Positions 30,698 to 41,655 of a stretch of DNA of 64,000 nt are shown piece by piece. Under the pieces are notes generated by a model. It did not search any database and had not been told where the DNA came from. It saw nothing but the letters and a program-made list of their open reading frames with translations. The position numbers and the translations under genes were made by a program. Source of the DNA: Pantoea agglomerans (GTDB lineage: Bacteria > Pseudomonadota > Gammaproteobacteria > Enterobacterales > Enterobacteriaceae); assembly GCF_020149765.1 (NCBI RefSeq), contig NZ_CP083809.1, forward strand, positions 868,001 to 932,000, given 5' to 3'. Position 1 is the stretch's first letter, and every line of letters starts with the position of its first letter.

Positions 30698-33600
30698 TAG
30701 GGACATTAGATGAACAGAAACCTGTACCGCATTATTTTCAACAAAGCGCGCGGCATGCTGATGGTGGTGGCCGATATTGCCGGTTCGGGCCGGGCAGGCG
30801 GCGGGCGCACATCAGGCGTGGGCCGCACGCTCAGCAGACTGGTCGGCAGAGTAGGCGCGCTAAGCTTTAGCCTCTGGCTGGCGATGGGGGTTATTCAGCC
30901 CGCCAGCGCCGCTATCGTCGCGGACGCGCAGGCGCCCGGCGGTCAGCAGCCGACCATTATCAACAGCGCCAACGGCACGCCGCAGATCAATATCCAGACC
31001 CCGTCTGCCGGCGGAGTGTCGCGCAACAGCTACAGCCAGTTCGACGTCGGCCAGCAGGGGGCCATTCTTAATAACTCCCACAAAAACGTTCAGACCGAAC
31101 TGGGCGGCATGGTGACCGGCAACCCCTGGCTGGCTCGCGGCGAGGCGAAAGTTATCCTTAACGAGGTTAACTCGCGCGATCCCAGCCGCCTGAACGGCTT
31201 TGTAGAAGTGGCGGGCCAAAAGGCAGAAGTGGTGATCGCCAACCCGTCCGGCATTACCTGCAACGGCTGCGGATTTATTAACGCCAACCGCGCCACGCTG
31301 ACAACCGGCCAGGCGCAGCTCAATAACGGCAACCTCACCGGCTTTAACGTCGAACGCGGCGAGGTGGCGGTCGAGGGCGCGGGAATGGACAGCTCGCGTC
31401 AGGACTACACCGACATTATCGCCCGCTCGGTCAAGGTCAATGCCAGCGTCTGGGCTAAGGATCTGAAGGTCACCACCGGGCGCAATCAGGTGGATGCCGC
31501 CCATCAGCAGGTGGTGAAGCAGGGCGACGATCCCGCTTCGCGTCCGCAGGTCTCGCTGGACGTCTCCAGCCTCGGCGGCATGTATGCCGGAAAAATCCGC
31601 CTGATCGGCACCGAAGCGGGCGTCGGCGTGCGCAACGCGGGCAGCATCGGCGCGCAGGCCGGCACGGTGGCGATCACCGCCGACGGCCGCATCGAAAACA
31701 GCGGCAGCATAAGCAGCAGCGGCGATCTGCAGGTTGCCGCCAGAGAGGGGCTCAGCAACAGCGGTGCGCTCTTTGCCGGCGGCAGCGCCACGGTCGCCAG
31801 CGCGGCGGAGGTGCAAAACAGCGGCTCCGTCGCCGCGCGCAATAACGTTACGCTGCAGGGCGCCAGTCTCAGCAGCACCAGGTCGGGCATCCTTGCCGCA
31901 GGCGTACAGGATGACGGCAGGATCGGCGAGTCAGGGGATCTGACCCTCGCTGCCGATGGCGCGCTGAGCGCTCAGGGGGAGAACCTGGCGGGCGGCAGCC
32001 TGACCGCGCGCGGCCAGCGGCTGGATCTCAGCGGCAGCCGCACGCAGGGAAAAAACATTACCCTCGACGCCCGCAACGGCGACCTGGTTACGCGCGGCGG
32101 CACCCTTGCCGCGCAGCAGCAGCTCTCTGCCCGCACCGGCAACAGGCTGGATAACGACGGCGGCGCGCTGAGCGCCAGCCGGCTCGATCTGCAGGCGCAC
32201 GATCTCTCCAGCCAGCAGGGGCAGATTACGCAAACCGGCGGTGACGATCTCGCGATCGCGCTGCAGGGCAGCCTGAATAACCGCGGCGGGCGCATCGCCA
32301 GCAACAGCGGCAGTCTGACCCTGGACGCCGATACGCTGGATAACCAGTCCGGCGAAATTTCCCATGCTGGCAGCGGCGCGCTGGCCATCAGCACGCGCAG
32401 CCTGCAGGGCAGCGGCGGCAGGCTGCTTTCCAACGGTCAGCTCAGCCTGCGCGGCGGCGAGTTCAGCCTCGATAAGGGCACAACCTCCGCACAGCAGATC
32501 GACGTCGACGCCGACAGCCTGTCAAACCAGCAGGGCCAGCTGGTGCAGAGCGGCAGCGGCGAGATGCGGCTGCATACGCGCGGCACCCTGAATAACCAGG
32601 GCGGCCAGCTGGCGGGCAACGGCAATATTGACCTCAATGCCGCAGCGCTGAATAACCGCTCCGGCACCATCGTCGCCGCGCAGCAGGGCAGCCTGACGGC
32701 GCAGGTCAGCGGCGATATCGACAACCGCCAGGGGGAACTGGCGGCCAGCCGCGATCTCAGGCTAAACGCCGACCGGCTGGATAACCGTCAGGGCCGCGCA
32801 TCGGCCACGACGGGCGCCGCCAGCCTCGCCACGCAGCAGGCGCTGACCAATGAGGCCGGGCGCATCGAAGCCCAGGGCGATCTGACGCTCAGCGCCGCCG
32901 GTCTCGACAACCAGGGCGGCACGCTGCTGGGCGATAACCTTCAGCTGGCGCTGGGCCAGCACGCGCTGGATAACCAGAGCGGCGTTATCGCCGCAGCAGG
33001 CGCGCTGCGCAGCAGCAGCGGCGCGCTTAACAACGACGGTGGGCTGCTGCAGGCGGGCGGCGATCTGCTGCTCGACACGCACGGCGCGCGCCTCAGCAAT
33101 CAGCTGAGCGGCGAGAGCGGCGGCATTCTGAGTTCCGGCGCGCTGACGCTGCGCAGCGGCGAGCTGGATAACCGTCAGGGAATGCTGGCGGGCGGCGGCG
33201 ATACGCAGCTGACCACGCAGGGGCTGAACAACAGCGGCGGCACGCTGGTGGGCAAACAGCAGCTGCGGATTGAGAACGACGGCGCGCTGACCAACGACGC
33301 GGGTCTGTTGCAGTCGGGCGGCGACGCCCGTATCGACACCCACGGCTATGCCTTGAGCAACCGCGACAGCGGCAGCAAGGGCGGCATCAGCAGCCTGGGC
33401 GCGCTCACCCTTAACGCCGGCGCGGTGGACAACCAGCAGGGCTTTATCGCCAGCCAGGGGGATCTTTATCTGGAGGGGGCGCAGCTGGATAACCAGCGCG
33501 GCACGCTCGCCTCGCAGGCGGCGCTTTCCGCCGTCGCGGCGAACATCAGCAACCAGAGCGGCACGATCAAAGCGGGCCAGGGGCTTAGACTGGACGCAAC

Positions 33601-36175
33601 GCAGCGGCTCGATAATCAGGGCGGCGCCATCGGCGCGGGCAAGGCGCTGGGCGTTACGGCCGGCGAGCTGCTTAACGGCCAGGGCGTACTGGCGAGCGGC
33701 GCAACGGGCAGCCTGAGCGTCGACGTGCTGGATAACCGCAACGGCCAGCTGGCGGCGCAGCAGGCGCTGACGCTGCGCGGCGGCACGCTGAACAACAGCG
33801 ACGGCGGCCTTATCCAGAGCGGCGACGCTCTTGATATCGGCGTGGATACGCTGCTCAACCAGAACAGCGGCGAGAAAGGCGGGCTGACCAGCCAGGGCGA
33901 GATGCTTATCCACGCCGGGCGGATGGATAACGCACAGGGGCTGGCCCTGAGCGGAAAAGCCTTGCAGCTGACGGCGGGCAGCCTGAATAATGCGGCTGGG
34001 ACGCTGGTGGCGCAAGACGCGCTTCGCCTCGACATTGCAGCAACGCAGAACGCGCAGCGCCTCAACACCGCATCAGTGTTTAATGCGCTGCGCCTCGACA
34101 CCTCATCGGCGCTGAATAACCGGGCAGGCCTGCTGCAGGGCGGTAGCGTGCTCGTCGACAGCCACGGCCGGGGCGTCGACAACGAAAACGGCACCCTCTA
34201 CAGCCTGGGGGATCTCAGCCTGCAAAGCGGTGATATCGACAACCAGGGCGGCACGCTGGGCGCGAAGGGCGACCTCAGCCTGCAAAGCGGCGAGCTGGAT
34301 AACCGCAGCGGCGGGCGCGTGGTAAGCGAGCAGGCGGCCAGCCTCACCACCACGCATCTGGATAACCGCGGCGGGCAGATCCAGAGCGTCGGCGATCTGC
34401 TGCTGTCGAGCGCGCAGGGCGTTATCGATAACGCCGCCGGTCTTATCCGCAGCGGCGCGACCGCCGTGATCAACGCGCTGCAGCTCAATAACCAGGATAC
34501 CCAGGGCGCGCAGCAGGGCATCGAAGCGGCAAACCTTGACGTCAACAGCGACAGCATCGTCAACCAGCGCGGCACGCTGCTGGCCGATCGGCAGCTGACT
34601 ATCAACAGCCAGGGCAGCCTCGACAACAGCCAGGGCGAGCTGGCTGCCGGAGAAGATCTTTTGCTGCAGGGCAGCGGGCTGGCGCTGATCAACAGCGCGG
34701 GCGGCGTCAAGGCGGGGCGATCGCTGACGATCCGCGCCGATCGCATCGGCGGTGACGGCCAGATCCTCTCCCGCGGCGATATCACGCTGGTCAGCCAGCA
34801 GAGCCTGAACAACAGCGGCGAGATGATCGCCAACGGCAGCTTCAACTTCACCACGCCGGGCGACGTCGTTAACAGCGGTAAGCTGCTGGCGGGCAGCAAG
34901 CTGGATCTGCGCGCCAGCAACCTGCTGAACAGCGCCAGCGGCGAGATCAATGCCGGGCAGGACTGGCTGAGCCTTAACGGGCAGCTCACCAACTACGGCC
35001 TGATTGACGGCAAACAGACGCTGCTCAAAGCCGCCACCTTAACCAATATCGGCAGCGGCCGGATTTACGGCGATACCCTTGGCGTGCAGGCCGGCACTTT
35101 TAATAACCTGGCGGAAAACGGCACCGCCGCCACGCTGGCGGGGCGCGAGCGGGTCGATATCGGCGTCCAGACGCTGAACAACCGCGATCACGGCCTGATC
35201 TACAGCGCGGGGGATATGGCGCTGGGCGGGCAGCTGGACGCCAGCGGGCTGGCAACCGGCAAGGCCGACACCCTCAACAACCACAGCGCCACTATCGAGT
35301 CGGCGGGCGATATGCAGCTCGACGCCGGACAGATTAATAACGTCAACGACCATTTCAGCACCGAGCTGGCGACCGTTTCCACAGAGGCGATCACCGAGTA
35401 TCAGCATTCGGGCGACACCGTGCGCTGGAAAGCGGGTGAGCCGGGCGTGTTTGTCGATCGCAACTCCGCCGACTCGCTGCGGAACCTTAACACGCCGGGC
35501 AAAACCGGCAGCAACCACGACCGCTTCACCCAGTATGACTACACCCGCACGGTGCAGGAGACGCAGATCGCCGAAAGCGATCCGGCGAAGATCGTCGCGG
35601 GCGGCAATATGACGGTGAACGCCGATAAGGTGTTCAACGATAAGAGCCAAATCGTAGCGGGCAATACGCTGACGATGAACGCGGGCGAGGTCGACAACGT
35701 CGAGGTGCCGGGCCAGCGCATCACGACCGACAGCGGTAAGGTCACCAGCTACTACCGCATCCGTCATAAAGGCGGCGACAGCCAGGGCAAAAAAAGGTCG
35801 GCCTATACCCCGCCGGAGGTGATTGAGACGATTGCGCTGAAGCCGAGCCAGCTGGTGGATCATGGCGATATCAGCGGCACGCCAGTATCGCTGGCGCCGC
35901 AGAGCGCACAGGGCACCGACGCGGCGATCGGCCATACCGGCGGCGTCAGCGCCGCCGTGGCGGGCAGCGCGCTTGCGCCTGACTGGCAGGCTGTGGACAC
36001 CGGCGCGCTGCCCGCTATCGCCGCCGCCGCCCTGAAGCCGGGACAGCGCTTTGAAGTTGCCAGCAGCGTCGCGCCGCAGCAGGGCGAAGCGGCGCGCGTG
36101 GTGCGCATCGTCGGGCCAGATACCCGCCTGCCGGACAACAGCCTGTTCAAAACCAATCCGTCGCCCGGCGGCAAA

Positions 36176-36178
36176 TAG
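36176..36178 (+). other. In-frame amber codon inside cdiA
   Basis: The reading frame is NPSPGGK-TAG-LVETDPRFTQ with no indel on either side; the frame resumes in the next codon. CdiA relatives read Tyr-Leu-Val/Ile-Glu-Thr-Asp-Pro-Arg-Phe here, so a single change from TAT or TAC explains it. Without read-through the product stops before FHA-2, the VENN region and the toxin. Confidence 0.9.
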
Positions 36179-38698
36179 CTGGTGGAGACCGATCCGCGCT
36201 TTACCCAGGAGAAGCAGTGGCTGAGCAGCGACTATATGCAGGAGAAGCTGACGCAGAACAGCGATAACGTCCTGAAGCGCCTCGGCGACGGCTTCTACGA
36301 GCAGCGTCTGATCCGCGAGCAGGTGATCAACCTGACGGGGCAGCGTTATCTGGACGGCTACAGCAACGACGAAGAGCAGTACAAGGCGCTGATGAACAAC
36401 GCCATCGACTTCAGCCAGCAGTACAACCTGACGCTCGGCGTGGCGCTGACGCCGGAGCAGATGGCGCTGCTGACAAAGGATATTGTCTGGCTGGTTAACG
36501 CGCAGGTCAGGCTGCCGGATGGTTCCAGCCAGACGGTGCTGGTGCCGCAGGTTTACGCCCGCGTTCAGCCGGGCGATGTCGACGGCAGCGGCGCGCTGAT
36601 TGCGGGCCGCAACCTCAACCTGAACCTGAGCGGCGGGCTGTTTAACAGCGGCACGCTGGCTGGACGCGAAGTGGTGAAGCTGAGCGCCGACAACATCACT
36701 AATCTGGCGGGCACCATCAAGGGCGCCAGCGTCGATCTCCGAGCCCGCACCGATATCAATAACATTGGTGGCGTCATTCAGGGCAGCGACGCGCTGCTGG
36801 CCAGCGCCGGACGGGATATCAACGCCATCAGCACCACGCGCAGCGTTGAGAGCCAGAGCGGCGATAACCGCTTTGCGCGCACCACCGTCGACAGCGTGGC
36901 GGGCATGTACGTGCAGGGCGACGACGGCAGGCTGATCCTGCAGGCGGGACGGGATATCAACCTGACGGCGGCGCAGGTGGTCAACAGCGGCAAAGCGAGC
37001 CAGACGGTGCTGCAGGCGGGCCGCGACCTCAGCCTTAACACCGTTACCACCGCAAGCCGTGACGATATCGTCTGGGACGGCGACAACAGCCTGAAGCAGG
37101 GCAATACCCAGGAGATCGGCAGCGAAGTGGTGGGCAAAGGCGACGTCTCGCTGCTGGCAGGCAACGATCTTAAGGCCCGCGCCGCCACTCTGTCGGCCGA
37201 CCTCGCGCTGGCGCTGACTGCCGGACAGGATGTTACGCTGACGAATGGTGAGAACACCCAGGATCTGGACGAGCGGCATAAGGTGACCGGCAGCAGCGGC
37301 TGGCTGTCGAAGAGCACCACCACCACGCGCGACCAGATTGCGCGCCAGACGGCGCAGGGCAGCGCGCTGAGCGGCGACAGCGTCACGGTCGCGGCAGGCA
37401 AGGATCTGCGGGTGCAGGGCAGCCAGATCGCGGGCACGCACGACGTTGCGCTGCAGGCGGGCAACGATCTCAGCGTGGTGGGCGCGACGGAGCGCAACAG
37501 CGAACAGCATCTGGCGCAGGAGAAAAAGAGCGGGCTGTCGGGCACCGGCGGCATCGGCTTCAGTTACGGCACGCAGAGCCTGAAAACCACCGACACGGCG
37601 CAGGCGCTGACGAACCAGGGCAGCACCGTCGGCAGCGTGAACGGCAACGTGACGCTGCAGGCGGGCAACCGTCTGGACGTTAACGGCTCTGAGCTTATCG
37701 CCGGTAAAAACCTGACGCTGGACGGGCGCGAGGTCAGCGTCACCGCGGCGGAGAACCAGAGCAGCCAGACGCACAGGGTGGAGCAGAAAACCTCCGGCCT
37801 GACGCTGGCGCTCTCCGGCACGGTGGGCAGCGCGCTCAATACGGCGGCGCAGACGGTGCAGGAGGCGAAGTCCGCCGACAGCGGACGGCTGGCGGCGCTG
37901 CAGGGCACCAAAGCGGCGCTCAGCGGCGTTCAGGCGACGCAGGCCGCGCGGCTGGCGGCGGCGCAGGGCGACAGCCCGGAGAACAACAACGCCATCGGCG
38001 TCAGCCTCTCTTACGGCAGCCAGTCCTCCACCTCCACCCAGCGCAGCGAGCAGCGCACCGCCCAGGGCAGCAGCCTGACGGCGGGCGATAACCTGAGCGT
38101 GGTAGCGCGCGGCAGCGGCGTGAAAGGAGCCGACGGCGACCTGACGGTGCAGGGCAGCCAGCTGCAGGCTGGTAAAGATGTGCTGCTGTCGGCAAACCGG
38201 GACCTGAACCTGCTGTCGGCCGCGAATACCTCCTCGCTGGAGGGGAAAAACGAGAGCCACGGCGGCAGCCTGGGCGTGGGCATCGGCGCGGGCCAGGGCG
38301 GCTGGGGCATCAGCGTCTCCGCCAGCGCCAACAAGGGCAAAGGCAGCGAGCAGGGCAGCGGCGTCACCCACACCGAAACGCAGGTGAGCGCGGGCAACCA
38401 GGTGACGATGGTGAGCGGGCGCGACACCACTCTTCAGGGGGCGCAGGTGAGCGGCGAGAAGGTGAAGGCCGACGTGGCCCGCAACCTGACGCTGGCGAGC
38501 GAGCAGGACAGCGACCGCTACGACTCGAAGCAGCAGAACGCCAGCGCGGGCGGCAGCTTTACCTTTGGCTCGATGACCGGCTCGGCCAGCGTCAACGCCT
38601 CGCGCGACAGGATGCACAGCACCTGGCAGAGCGTGGAGGAGCAGACCGGCATCTTCGCGGGCAAGGGCGGCTTTGACGTGAGCGTCGGAGAGCACACC

Positions 38699-39136
38699 CA
38701 GCTGGACGGGGCGGTAATCGGCTCGACCGCGACGGCGGATAAAAACCGGCTGGAGACGGGTACGCTGGGCTGGAGTGACATTGAGAACCACGCGGACTAT
38801 AAGGTGGAGCACCAGAGCGCGGGCATCAGCACGGGCGGCAGCATCGCCGGTCAGTTTGCCGGGAACATGGCGAACGGGCTGCTGGTGGGGGCGAACCACA
38901 GCGGCAGCGACAGCTCAACGACGAAGGCGGCGGTGAGCGAGGGCGCGATAGTTATCCGCGACGGGGAGAAGCAGACGCAGGACGTGAGCGGGCTGAGCCG
39001 GGACGTGGCGCACGCTAACCAGACGCTGTCGCCGATATTTGATAAGGAAAAAGAGCAGAACCGGCTGCAGGAGGCGCAGCTGATTGGGGAGATTGGCAAC
39101 CAGGCGGCGGATATCGCCCGGACGGAGGGGCAGATA
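38699..39136 (+). repeat. 438-bp direct repeat, copy 1 (inside cdiA)
   Basis: This segment and 41665-42102 align without gaps and differ at only about ten positions. Both begin at CAGCTGGACGGGGCGG and end at GGAGGGGCAGATA, after which the two sequences diverge. It can recombine to replace the cdiA tip with the orphan module. Confidence 0.9.
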
Positions 39137-40373
39137 GCCGGCGAGAAGGCGAAGCGTGACCCGGCAGCGCTTCAGGTAGCAAAAGAGGCGCTGGTCGGGA
39201 AAGGCAATCTGCAACCAACCGCCGACCAGATAGCGGAAGAGGCGTACAACACGGCGATGGCGCCGTTCGGCACAGGAAGCGCGCTGCAACAAGGCATGCA
39301 GGCGGCCACGGCGGCGATACAGGGTCTGGCGGGCGGAAATATTGGTCAGGCTGTGAGCGGCGCTGCGGCGCCTTACCTGGCGGAGCAGATACATAAGCTG
39401 ACGGAAGGCAACCCGGAAGCAAAAGCGATGGCCCACGCGGTGCTTGGTGCGGTCACGTCGTATGCGTCCGGCAACTCAGCGCTGGCAGGCGCGGCGGGTG
39501 GAGTCAGCGGCGAACTGATGGCGCAGCTGGTGATGAAGCAACTTTACCCGGGGAAAGCTGTTGGGGACCTGACGGAGACCGAGAAGCAAACGATAAGCGC
39601 GCTGGGGATTTTAGCAGCGGGGCTGGCGGGCGGCGTGGCCGGAGACGGCACGGCGGATGCGGTGGCGGGTGCGCAGGCGGGGAGGAATGCGGTTGAGAAT
39701 AATGCGCTGTCTGGCCTTGACGGGTTCGGCACCGGCTTCTGGAACAATGTTCAGGCTCAGGGTTCACTGGTAAATAATACCAACCTCATAGATGAAAAGG
39801 GCAAAGTGCTAAACCCGGCAACAACAGAAGAAATTAAGTATGCCTCTGATAAGCTGGCGACAGGGCAATTACCTGATGGCCAGAACGCGGCAACCGGCTT
39901 GTTAACAGCTTGGGGGGCTGGAGCGACCACTGTTGTAGCGCCTGTTCTTTTGCCAGCTACAGCAACAGCAGGAAGTGTCATCGGTGCAAGCGCTATTGGT
40001 GGTACGGCTAATGTGTTTAATCAGCTAAATAGTGGGGAACCGTTCAGTGCTACTGATGCACTTATTGCCACAGGTATCAGCGGAGTAACTCAGGGTAAAG
40101 GGTTCTGGTTTACGGAAGCAGTGAGTATTACTGGAGCATATGTGGGAGCTAGCTTGCAGGGAAAAGATGCCGCAGCGCCGATGATCGGAGCAGGTTTAGG
40201 TACTCTCGGTGGCGCAACTATAGGTAAAGGAGTGGAGAAGGTGCAGGCCACCATCCCTCAGTTTACGATACCTAAAATAACAGGGGCGGTCGCTGAATCT
40301 GCCGGTTCTGAATACCTTGGTAGTTCTGCACAAAGCTTGGCGGAAAAATTTCAAAAAAAATTGGAGAAAAATA

Positions 40374-40604
40374 ATGCCAAATAAAAAGTTGAAGCTTTTA
40401 GTATTGTTGGTGGTTTCATGGGTTATTGGGCTTTCTGTATTTCTTATTGGCGGTAAATTACTAATCGCATCAGCATCCTATTTTTTAGTAGGTGATTTTG
40501 ATTTTAATAGAAGTGATTTGATAAAAGGTGCTGAAATATCAATTGGCTGTGGGGTTATTATTGGCGTGGGCCAGAGTCTCATGTCTAAAGAAAAATCAGA
40601 CTGA
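40374..40604 (+). CDS. cdiI: CdiI immunity protein for the resident CdiA tip, 76 aa, membrane protein
   Basis: Overlaps the cdiA stop by 11 bp with GGAG 7 nt upstream. MPNKKLKLLVLLVVSWVIGL opens a first membrane helix and a second lies near EISIGCGVIIGVGQSL. A two-helix membrane immunity protein fits a membrane-acting toxin. Similar small membrane proteins follow two later modules (44461 and 45280). The family name is unknown; the role is inferred from position. Confidence 0.7.
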   Translation: MPNKKLKLLVLLVVSWVIGLSVFLIGGKLLIASASYFLVGDFDFNRSDLIKGAEISIGCGVIIGVGQSLMSKEKSD

Positions 40605-40683
40605 TTATTGACCCCTGAGTAAAAAAAGATATATCCGGGTAGTTGGCTGAAATGATCTTTTAAAGGCCTATCGTAAGACGTTA

Positions 40684-40896
40684 AGCTTGCTGGACACGCT
40701 GGCGGGCGGCGTTGCCGGAGACGGTACGGTAAGTGCGGTGGCCGGGGCGCAGGCGGGGAAAAATGCGGTTGAGAATAACCATCTTAAAGCCGAGCAAATA
40801 GACGATTTTGCGGCGAGAGCGAAAGGGTGAGGTAAGCACTTAGGCGAAGTTAATTTTTCTATGCAGGTAAGAAAACCAGCTGATCCGTCAGGCTGA
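40684..40896 (+). pseudogene. Orphan cdiA-CT remnant 1 with VENN motif, internally deleted
   Basis: Frame LAGGVAGDGTVSAVAGAQAG leads into NAVENN (VENN at 40768-40779) and HLKAEQIDDFAARAKG, then TGA, then in the same frame GKHLGEVNFSMQVRKPADPS, a toxin-like tail just before the next immunity gene. The start of the pre-toxin and most of the toxin are missing, so an internal deletion joined both ends. Confidence 0.75.
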
Positions 40897-40916
40897 CATA
40901 ATTTGAAGGTTAAGTA

Positions 40917-41237
40917 ATGAAACTTGTTGATTATAAAGAAACGTTCATATCCAGAGGTTCTGTTTTTCGATTGCCTGCTGTTTGGCCATATGAAGAATGG
41001 GTCGATTTTATGGTGTTAGAGACTCAGGATGATGAACGGCCATATGGTTTGATTATTTCATCTGGATATAAAGCAGGTTTATTTTTAATAAAGTTACCTA
41101 TTGAAAGTATATCTGATGAAGGGCTCGGGTTAAGTACACAATGGCTTATCAATAACTGGGCGGAATGGATTTATCCAGAGTGCGATATGGAGAATGTACA
41201 CATTTTAGATGAATATGTGGCGACACCTATCGATTAA
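40917..41237 (+). CDS. Orphan immunity protein, Imm45-like, 106 aa
   Basis: Intact ORF with its own start (MKLVDYKETFISRGSVFRLP) placed 20 bp after the toxin remnant. GSVFRLPAVWPYEEWVDFM and YPECDMENVHILDEY recall the Imm45 family of polymorphic-toxin immunity proteins; the family name is given from memory. Its GC content is far below that of the cdiA backbone. Confidence 0.6.
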   Translation: MKLVDYKETFISRGSVFRLPAVWPYEEWVDFMVLETQDDERPYGLIISSGYKAGLFLIKLPIESISDEGLGLSTQWLINNWAEWIYPECDMENVHILDEYVATPID

Positions 41238-41238
41238 T

Positions 41239-41364
41239 AGACAACCTGGGGATGTATTAAATGTTGTAAGCCAAAATGGAATAGTCCGGTTCCTTGAAGG
41301 GCAAACGGTCAAGTCTACTGGCCTTAGTCAGTTTAAATCATTTCAATTATTGAGGATGAATTGA
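41239..41364 (+). pseudogene. Toxin C-terminal remnant 2
   Basis: Open 41-codon tail (RQPGDVLNVVSQNGIVRFLE, ending SFQLLRMN) with no start codon or upstream pre-toxin. Its stop overlaps the start of the next immunity gene, the usual toxin/immunity junction. It is therefore the last part of an otherwise deleted toxin. Toxin family not identified. Confidence 0.6.
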
Positions 41365-41638
41365 TAATTAATTTTGACCAGGCTGTCGAGAAGGCTTCTA
41401 ATTATTTGAAAGGGAGTGATGTTCCAGTCGTATTACACTATGGGGGCGTTTTTCTGAAGGATGGTTTTTTGTTTTCAATCTCGAGAATATCTTGAAATAG
41501 GGGGGGCAACTCAGCATTGCAGGTAATGCGACCTTTATAATAGACAAGGATACTGGCGAAGTTCATGAGCTTGGGACTGCATACCCAATTGAGAAATATT
41601 TACAAGATTATGAAGAAAAGAAAAATAACATTCGATAG
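41361..41638 (+). pseudogene. Frameshifted Imm35 (YrhB-like) immunity gene
   Basis: Starts TTG at 41361 (IINFDQAVEKASNYLKGSDV), stays open for 45 codons, then needs at least two frame changes around 41,470-41,520 before resuming as IAGNATFIIDKDTGEVHELG and ending at 41638 (YLQDYEEKKNNIR). The two parts join into a YrhB/Imm35-type immunity protein. It is the only immunity gene of the array that is clearly broken. Confidence 0.65.
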
Positions 41639-41655
41639 TAAACACAAGCTTATAA

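Larger units (their letters stand above)
30710..40384 (+). pseudogene. cdiA: CdiA contact-dependent inhibition effector, about 3,224 codons, interrupted by one in-frame TAG
   Basis: Filamentous cell-surface toxin carrier exported by CdiB. Residues 1-68 are an extended signal peptide (MNRNLYRIIFNKARGMLMVV, then LSFSLWLAMGVIQPASAA). The TPS domain follows, with NPSG near residue 178. Long FHA-1 repeats follow (LDNQxGxL type), then a Tyr/Pro-rich middle, FHA-2 repeats, a pre-toxin region and VENN at 39692-39703. The AT-rich tip after VENN is Gly/Ala-rich and hydrophobic, suggesting a pore- or ionophore-type toxin. The frame is intact except for TAG at 36176-36178: before it 1,822 codons, after it 1,401. 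The codon lies in the family motif YLVETDPRFT, where Tyr is expected. It may be a null allele, a suppressed amber, or a sequencing error. Confidence 0.9.

Noticed and set aside
30710..36178. cdiA as two separate genes (1,822 and 1,400 codons)
   Set aside because: Both parts are in the same frame, separated by one TAG inside a conserved motif, and the second part has no ribosome site or signal peptide.
35039..38899. 1,286-codon open frame on the minus strand
   Set aside because: Lies antisense to cdiA; arises from the strong GC bias and repetitive codons of FHA repeats, no ribosome site, and the product is a low-complexity Arg/Ala/His-rich chain.
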